A DNA stretch of 64,000 bases from an uncultured Bacteroidales bacterium. Lineage in GTDB: Bacteria > Bacteroidota > Bacteroidia > Bacteroidales > UBA932. The notes under the pieces are model-generated. The model was not told the DNA's origin. It searched no databases and saw only the letters and a list, made by a program, of their open reading frames with translations. The stretch covers positions 19,560-83,559 of the forward strand of contig CAJODR010000015.1 in assembly GCA_905233275.1 (NCBI GenBank). Direction: 5' to 3'. Positions 59,472 through 64,000 of this stretch are shown in pieces. The translations under genes were made by a program, and so were the position numbers. How positions within the stretch are numbered: position 1 is the first letter of the stretch; each line of letters starts with the position of its first letter.

Positions 59472-61085
59472 TTATAATTTGGACAGCACTTCCTGCGGGG
59501 CGACTGAATAGATTTTCATATCATATTCATCGTCTTCATAGTAGACGTAGTACAAATAATAACCTGCTTTCTGCATTACCTGGAGAAGGATTACAAGCTC
59601 TTCGTTGGTCTTGCCTTCTTCGACGAGTCCATCTATCGCTGCTGCTTTCATGTCATCGTATCCTGTCATTTCAGCATTCCATTTGAAGTCCTCCCAGTCA
59701 TCATCGTCTATCAGGAAATAATAGTAGAATCCCTTCTCATCTTTGTCCACGTCAATGAAGCTAAGGGTAAACTCGTCAAAAGCCATCGGGAGATCTTCGT
59801 TAAGTTCGTCAGCCACCTGCTCCAGGATCGCCACCCAGTCCTCCTCGGTCATATTATCCTCGCTCCAATCCTCGTCCCCGGTAAGTTCAACCATCTTCTC
59901 CCTGAACGCCTCATCCCTGTCGCTGTCCCCGAACAACGGGTTGCCGCTAAGCTGCCTGATGAGGACGAATATTGCCGCGGCTAATACCAGAAGCGCCGCC
60001 AGCAGCCCCAGATACACGCCCGTGTGCGATTTCTTTACAGGACGATCTGAAACGGCAGGACGCGGATCTGCCGGCTTATCTGCAACAGGCTCGGCTGGCT
60101 TTTCTATAGCTACTACCGGCTTTGCAGCAGCTGCTACAGGCTCCGTCTTGGCCTCCGCAGGAGCCGTAACCGGCTCTTTTACCGGCGGCGGCAAGACCAC
60201 CGTGTGTCCTTCACTGAGGATTTCCATGAATTCGCCCACATTGGCCGGACGGTTTTCGGGCAGCACCGCCATTGCGCGTTTGATCGCTTCGGATACAGGT
60301 GCGGAGAAAGGCTTTTCCGGTGCGGGCAGTTCGTGGCCGACGAGTTCCGGAGCCTGAGGCGGCGTGATTCCCGTCAGCATTTTGTACAGGGAGGCGCCGA
60401 GCGAATATATATCCGCCTGCGGCGAGAATGTGCTCACTCCACCGGCCTTGTACTGCTCAAGTGGCGCATAGCCGTGGCTGATAGCTACGGGAGTCGTACT
60501 CGTCTCCATGTGGGAAGACACGTCATAGCGCTTTGCAAGGCCGAAATCAATCAGCACCAGGCGGCCATCCTTGGATGAAACCATCATATTGGCCGGCTTG
60601 ACATCGAGGTGCATGAAATTGTTGGCGTGCACAGTCCCGAGTGCCTCTGCGGCCTGCCGGATATAACTGATGGCGGTCGATTCGCCCAGAGGGCCGCTTT
60701 CCTTTATGATATCGGCGACCGAGCGGCCGTCGATGTATTCCATCACATAGTATGCTGTATTGTTGGCATTGAAGATGTCAATAATCTTCACGATGTGTGG
60801 ATTCTCGAGCTGGGAGATGGTCTTGGCCTCCTTGACGAATTTGGCCATGTAACTCTCCATCATGTCCTGGTTGTTGACCGTGCCGAGGGAGACTCCTGTG
60901 GAGCCTTCTTCCCTCTCGCAGAAATCCTTCATGAAGAATTCCTTAATGGCAACGACACGCCCGAGACCGGTCTGCTCGGCCTTATAGGTAATGCCGAATC
61001 CGCCATGGCCGAGGACTTCGAGTATCTTGTATTCTCCGTTTTTCAGGAGGCATCCCGGAGCAAGGGAAAATGCTGCTTTTTCCAT
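59472..61085 (-). CDS. Transmembrane Ser/Thr kinase with an acidic C-terminal domain
   Basis: 537 residues. Kinase domain about 20-285: 'GCLLKNGEYKILEVLGHGGFGITY', Lys48, HLDVKPANMM at 159-168, DFG at 180-182, 'GYAPLEQYKAGGV'. A Pro/Ala-rich linker (300-350; 'PPPVKEPVTAPAEAKTEPV') leads to a membrane helix at about 355-377. The last 155 residues are strongly acidic ('DEDWSEDNMTEEDWVAILEQVADELNED', 'FLIDDDDWEDFKWNAEMTGYDD') with no recognised family, presumably periplasmic. It follows the alpha/beta hydrolase without a gap (stop at 61086), in the guaA-ada run. Confidence 0.87.
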   Translation of the reverse strand: MEKAAFSLAPGCLLKNGEYKILEVLGHGGFGITYKAEQTGLGRVVAIKEFFMKDFCEREEGSTGVSLGTVNNQDMMESYMAKFVKEAKTISQLENPHIVKIIDIFNANNTAYYVMEYIDGRSVADIIKESGPLGESTAISYIRQAAEALGTVHANNFMHLDVKPANMMVSSKDGRLVLIDFGLAKRYDVSSHMETSTTPVAISHGYAPLEQYKAGGVSTFSPQADIYSLGASLYKMLTGITPPQAPELVGHELPAPEKPFSAPVSEAIKRAMAVLPENRPANVGEFMEILSEGHTVVLPPPVKEPVTAPAEAKTEPVAAAAKPVVAIEKPAEPVADKPADPRPAVSDRPVKKSHTGVYLGLLAALLVLAAAIFVLIRQLSGNPLFGDSDRDEAFREKMVELTGDEDWSEDNMTEEDWVAILEQVADELNEDLPMAFDEFTLSFIDVDKDEKGFYYYFLIDDDDWEDFKWNAEMTGYDDMKAAAIDGLVEEGKTNEELVILLQVMQKAGYYLYYVYYEDDEYDMKIYSVAPQEVLSKL

Positions 61086-62648
61086 TTATTCTTTAGTGTA
61101 AGTATCTGTAAATGTCCTTCCCGAACGGTAGCGTCCGGTGACAGTAACGCTATGCTCGGGAGCATCGGCGAAGAAGATTACGCGTGCGACACCACCGCGC
61201 GCCGAGAGGAGGAGGCCGCCTTCGACCTTCCACGAGCAGGAGGAAACGTCGGTCATGTCGATGGAGAATGACTGCCTGAGCCCGTTCCGCACCTTGACCG
61301 GATGCAATATCATCGCTTCTTCGAAGAATTCGCTCATGCCCTTATCGATGTCCTCGAAAATCCCGTTGAGTTCGCCATGCGCCTGTTCCCTGTCCAGGGA
61401 ATGCACGTCCGGGATATGATATGACGTAAACTTCGTCTTCATGCCCTTCTGCCGCGCCCTGGCATCGATTTCGGCCGATCCCCACATCGTGTCGAAGAAC
61501 CACTTGCTTGCGAAATCGAGATACCCCTTGAAGGGAGATCCTTCCCCGTAAGGGACCGTCGGGTCGTATTGATTGTGCCACGAAATGATCGCCGTGTTCG
61601 GGGAATTGTCGAGAATCGACAGCGACTGCACCGCCCCCCAGAGATTGCCGACTCCCCGGATGGTGAAGTCCGCTTTCATGTCGGGATTGACAGAATCGAG
61701 GGCGCCTTCGCCTCCAAGGGGACCTGAGAAGGTATCGACCGGCCGGTCTTTGTCCCTGACGAATGCTGTATTGAGCGATGCGATACCGCCCGCGCTTGGT
61801 CCTGCGATGAAAATCAGGTCAGGATCAATCTTCAGGTCCTTTCGGTTAAGCAGGAAGCGAATGGCCGCGCGCGTGTCCTGCACCGCACGGTAGCCTGCCC
61901 TGTTGACCTCACCCTGCACCGTCAGGTCGAAGCCGAGACGGTAATTGACAGCCGCGGTCACGTATCCCCTTTCGGCGAATCTCTCCGCCCAGAGCCGGAT
62001 ATCCGGATCCGTCTTATTGCCGGCGAAGAATGCACCTCCGTGCAGCAAAACAAGCAGCGGGCGCTTGTCCGCCTTGTCGTCCACTGGGACGAATATATCC
62101 ATCGTAAGCTTCTGCTCAGTGAGTTTGGGCTGGAAGATCTGGCTGAGTATGTTGGAGCGGAGCGAAAGGTCCCATATATTGAGATTGAACGCTTTTTTGG
62201 CGTAGGAGACAAAGAAATCCTCCTCCCATGGCTCGTCGTAATATGTCCAGTATCCCTTGGCTTTGGCATAGAAAACATCTGGCTCCATCCTGAAGGAATA
62301 CTTCCTTTCGATATACGGATGGCATTCTTTCACAGGGACATAAGCGGGAACATTGTGGCGCTCAACTTTGTAGTCCCGACGGGTCCCGTCAGGGAATGTC
62401 AGGCGCACGGTTTTTCTCCTCTCCTTGGCGACTGCGGTAGTCCGCTGAGCCGTCAGAGTGCCGCCGTCGCGGTAGTAGACACAGGAGAGATCCTTGTCTC
62501 CCTGCTTGTTGAAAATGGCATATCCGCTGTCCTCATCGGAGGAGAGATGATACCACGTTCCTGTGGTTATCTCAACTACCGAGCAGGAGGCCAGAAAGGC
62601 AACGGCGGCAATAATACTGGCCAGACGTATTATGCGTGATATTTTCAT
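61086..62648 (-). CDS. Alpha/beta hydrolase lipoprotein (carboxylesterase-like)
   Basis: 520 residues. Lipoprotein signal with acceptor Cys22 (..AFLASC). The first 160 residues are a Bacteroidales-type beta domain. The hydrolase core then has 'RPLLVLLHGGAFFAGNKTDPDI' (oxyanion HGG), 'VTAAVNYRLGFDL', nucleophile elbow 'LIFIAGPSAGGIASLN' (GxSxG) and 'AIISWHNQYDPTVPYGEGS' (Asp), with a late His in 'TSYHIPDVHSLD'. It belongs to the BD-FAE/carboxylesterase group; the natural ester is unknown. It overlaps ada by 4 bases and leads directly into the kinase. Confidence 0.85.
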   Translation of the reverse strand: MKISRIIRLASIIAAVAFLASCSVVEITTGTWYHLSSDEDSGYAIFNKQGDKDLSCVYYRDGGTLTAQRTTAVAKERRKTVRLTFPDGTRRDYKVERHNVPAYVPVKECHPYIERKYSFRMEPDVFYAKAKGYWTYYDEPWEEDFFVSYAKKAFNLNIWDLSLRSNILSQIFQPKLTEQKLTMDIFVPVDDKADKRPLLVLLHGGAFFAGNKTDPDIRLWAERFAERGYVTAAVNYRLGFDLTVQGEVNRAGYRAVQDTRAAIRFLLNRKDLKIDPDLIFIAGPSAGGIASLNTAFVRDKDRPVDTFSGPLGGEGALDSVNPDMKADFTIRGVGNLWGAVQSLSILDNSPNTAIISWHNQYDPTVPYGEGSPFKGYLDFASKWFFDTMWGSAEIDARARQKGMKTKFTSYHIPDVHSLDREQAHGELNGIFEDIDKGMSEFFEEAMILHPVKVRNGLRQSFSIDMTDVSSCSWKVEGGLLLSARGGVARVIFFADAPEHSVTVTGRYRSGRTFTDTYTKE

Positions 62649-63925
62649 GACTTGCTGTTTTCAAAATGGTGCCAGCCGGACTCCCAGGCCCTGAGGAGCA
62701 GGGACTTGTCAGCCGGCTCCAGAAACGAACGGACAATGCTCTCACGGCAAAGCGCTTTGAGATCATCAAGACTCAGGTCCCAGCCGATCGTGACGCCGAG
62801 GTAATCGGCGACAAGCGGCTCGTCGGCCTGATATGCGGCGTCATCGGAGCATATCACTACCGGAATCCCTTCTGCCCTGTATGTGGCAGCGGGATGCTTC
62901 GAGAGGTCGTCGCAGTAACCGAGAGCGACATTGCTGACGGGACATACTTCGATGCAGATATCCTTCTCGAGTACCTCCTTAAGAAGGGCAGGATACCTGT
63001 ACAGGTTGAATCCGTGCCCGAGACGGTCTATGCCGCAGCGGAGAGCGATTGCTATCTCATTGTTTTCTCCGCGCAGGCTCTCGCCGGCATGGAGGGTAAG
63101 CTTGAGCCCTGGATGATTGGCCACAATTTCGCGGATGCGATCCTCGTAGCGTGCAAGCGAATAGCTGGTGTCTTCTTCATTTACAATGTCGATGGCAACC
63201 AGCAGATCAGTATTGCCCCTGTAGACGTCTTTGACCATCTGGCGGACGTACATGGCGTTTTCGATAAGATTGGAGAACTGGGGATCCCAGATTTTGTTCT
63301 TGCCGGCGCAGCCTACTATCCTAAGGGTGAAGAGCGGATCAACCTCCCTGACGCACTTGAGAGCACGCTGGAAGGCCATTCCTCTCATCAGAGCGTCCTC
63401 CCTGGATCCGAAAAACGGGCATCGGAGCTCAAGGTGTTCGACTCCTATAGAATGATAGTAGAGCATCACCCGGGTGTAATAGTCTTCCACCAGGGAAGGT
63501 GTAGCGCAGATGGTGCCGCACCTGGTGAAAATGCTTTCGAAGTACTCCCAGCGGTCGGCACCCTCAGCGGCGCCGAGGATTGTCCATATTCGCCTGAAAG
63601 TATCGACAGTGTAGCCGCTCTCAAGGCATTCCTTCATCGTGACGAATCCCTCGGCCATGCCCACTCCGGCGTAACGGATCTGCCCGAAATTGTCGGCGTC
63701 GATGCCCACGACGAGCTCCGGATGGTCGGCAAGGAAACGTACCTGTTCCCTGATCGGGAGAATGGCATCGGCATGCGCGTGCAGGTCGGCTCCCTTCGGC
63801 ATTCGCCTCAGAAATTCGTACAGGCCGGTCTTGTAAATCCCCGTGTCACGGAGAAAATCCAGGCGGGCCCCCTGGGGGTAGGCGGCGAGAAATTCGCGTT
63901 TGAGTGATTCGAAATGCTTTTTCAT
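62645..63925 (-). CDS. Adenosine deaminase family protein
   Basis: 426 residues from ATG 63925 (MKKHFESLKREFLAAYPQG), which follows the guaA stop by 2 bases. Zinc and catalytic motifs: 'MPKGADLHAHADAILPI' (HxH), 'LTLHAGESLRGENNEI' (HAGE), 'DRLGHGFNLYRYP' and 'CPVSNVALGYCDDLSKHPAA' with 'VVICSDDAAYQADEPLVADY' (SDD). It has the amidohydrolase fold and is longer than most bacterial ADA (about 330), with an N-terminal extension like secreted ADGF/CECR1 enzymes but no signal peptide seen. It deaminates adenosine or a related nucleoside; next to guaA, a purine salvage role fits. Confidence 0.87.
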   Translation of the reverse strand: MKKHFESLKREFLAAYPQGARLDFLRDTGIYKTGLYEFLRRMPKGADLHAHADAILPIREQVRFLADHPELVVGIDADNFGQIRYAGVGMAEGFVTMKECLESGYTVDTFRRIWTILGAAEGADRWEYFESIFTRCGTICATPSLVEDYYTRVMLYYHSIGVEHLELRCPFFGSREDALMRGMAFQRALKCVREVDPLFTLRIVGCAGKNKIWDPQFSNLIENAMYVRQMVKDVYRGNTDLLVAIDIVNEEDTSYSLARYEDRIREIVANHPGLKLTLHAGESLRGENNEIAIALRCGIDRLGHGFNLYRYPALLKEVLEKDICIEVCPVSNVALGYCDDLSKHPAATYRAEGIPVVICSDDAAYQADEPLVADYLGVTIGWDLSLDDLKALCRESIVRSFLEPADKSLLLRAWESGWHHFENSKS

Positions 63926-63927
63926 GG

Positions 63928-64000
63928 CTATTCCCATTCTATTGTGGACGGCGGTTTGGAGGATATGTCGTATACCACGCGGTTGACGCCGCGGACCTTA
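63928..64000 (-). CDS. guaA: GMP synthase, C-terminal end (runs off the window)
   Basis: The last 24 codons before a TAG at 63928-63930 read 'KVRGVNRVVYDISSKPPSTIEWE'. This is the invariant C-terminus of glutamine-hydrolysing GMP synthase ('..V.GVNRVvYDISSKPPgTIEWE'). The glutaminase and ATP-PPase domains lie beyond 64000. It converts XMP to GMP. The stop is 2 bases before the adenosine deaminase ATG, so the two form one operon. Confidence 0.9.
   Translation of the reverse strand, partial: KVRGVNRVVYDISSKPPSTIEWE

Noticed and set aside
62666..63907. Long open frame (413 codons) on the plus strand opposite adenosine deaminase
   Set aside because: Antisense shadow of a G+C-rich gene: no promoter, no known motif, and the minus-strand protein has all ADA motifs.
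1..64000. CRISPR arrays, tRNA or rRNA genes, intact insertion sequences
   Set aside because: No regularly spaced repeats, cloverleaf-like sequence or transposase with inverted repeats was seen by eye; short elements could be missed without a covariance-model search.

Overview
The window is a gene-dense piece (about 53% G+C by eye) of a Bacteroidales chromosome, probably a gut-type commensal from the Rikenellaceae/UBA932/Muribaculaceae neighbourhood; the family is not provable from this sequence. The assignment rests on many TAnnTTTG promoters (the Bacteroidetes -7 element), BACON and DUF3467 proteins, a PPi-type phosphofructokinase, a Bacteroidetes-type cysteate synthase, a TamA/BamA-like lipoprotein, and Ser/Thr kinases that begin with a '(P)GTxLQGGKYRI' leader. 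No rRNA, tRNA, CRISPR array or intact insertion sequence was recognised.

Region by region. 1-8183 (minus): ligA, a BrkB-like membrane protein, a RelA/SpoT protein, an Ig-like lipoprotein, an outer-membrane barrel and the start of ispG, all read from a promoter at about 8230. 8316-12404 (plus): PPi-type pfk, an M64 peptidase and a GH13 amylase. 12394-15126: ogt-like methyltransferase, a degenerate Y1-transposase-like protein and rlmD. 15383-22672: two secreted proteins behind a strong promoter, a GNAT protein, rarA, a TamA-like barrel and a SpoU/TrmH methyltransferase. 22662-25691: M6 protease and BACON lipoprotein. 25768-28914: Na/Ca exchanger, frame-broken cysteate synthase and MscS. 28990-29824: HTH regulator and a very AT-rich gap. 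29825-34557: queA, acyltransferase, an atypical dihydroorotate-dehydrogenase-like protein and cinA. 34528-42501 (minus): valS, thioesterase, tatA, tatC, ABC-F ATPase, GIN-domain protein and dipeptidase.

The most unusual part is 42587-61085. It holds four intact transmembrane Ser/Thr kinases and one kinase relic. All four intact kinases carry HLD in place of HRD in the catalytic loop, and each has a different C-terminal half: FGE-sulfatase + carboxypeptidase-regulatory-like + FISUMP-like; FKBP prolyl isomerase; three membrane spans; and an acidic domain of unknown type. The third kinase sits in a tight operon (57890 to 53315) with two FHA/zinc-ribbon proteins, a frameshifted EF-hand-bearing protein, a secreted caspase-like protease and a small membrane protein. 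No PP2C phosphatase is seen. A HepT/MntA-type toxin-antitoxin pair, whose antitoxin has an extra AbiEi-like N-terminal half, and an A1S_2505-like gene lie between the kinases, so this stretch looks accessory.

The right edge (59030-64000) has an FMN-binding protein and the run guaA (3' end), adenosine deaminase, alpha/beta hydrolase and kinase. Four loci show damage or loss of catalytic residues: cysteate synthase (frameshift plus small deletion), the EF-hand protein (frameshift), the kinase relic (catalytic domain excised) and the Y1-like protein (HUH histidines replaced). The dihydroorotate-dehydrogenase-like protein is intact but lacks the catalytic serine.
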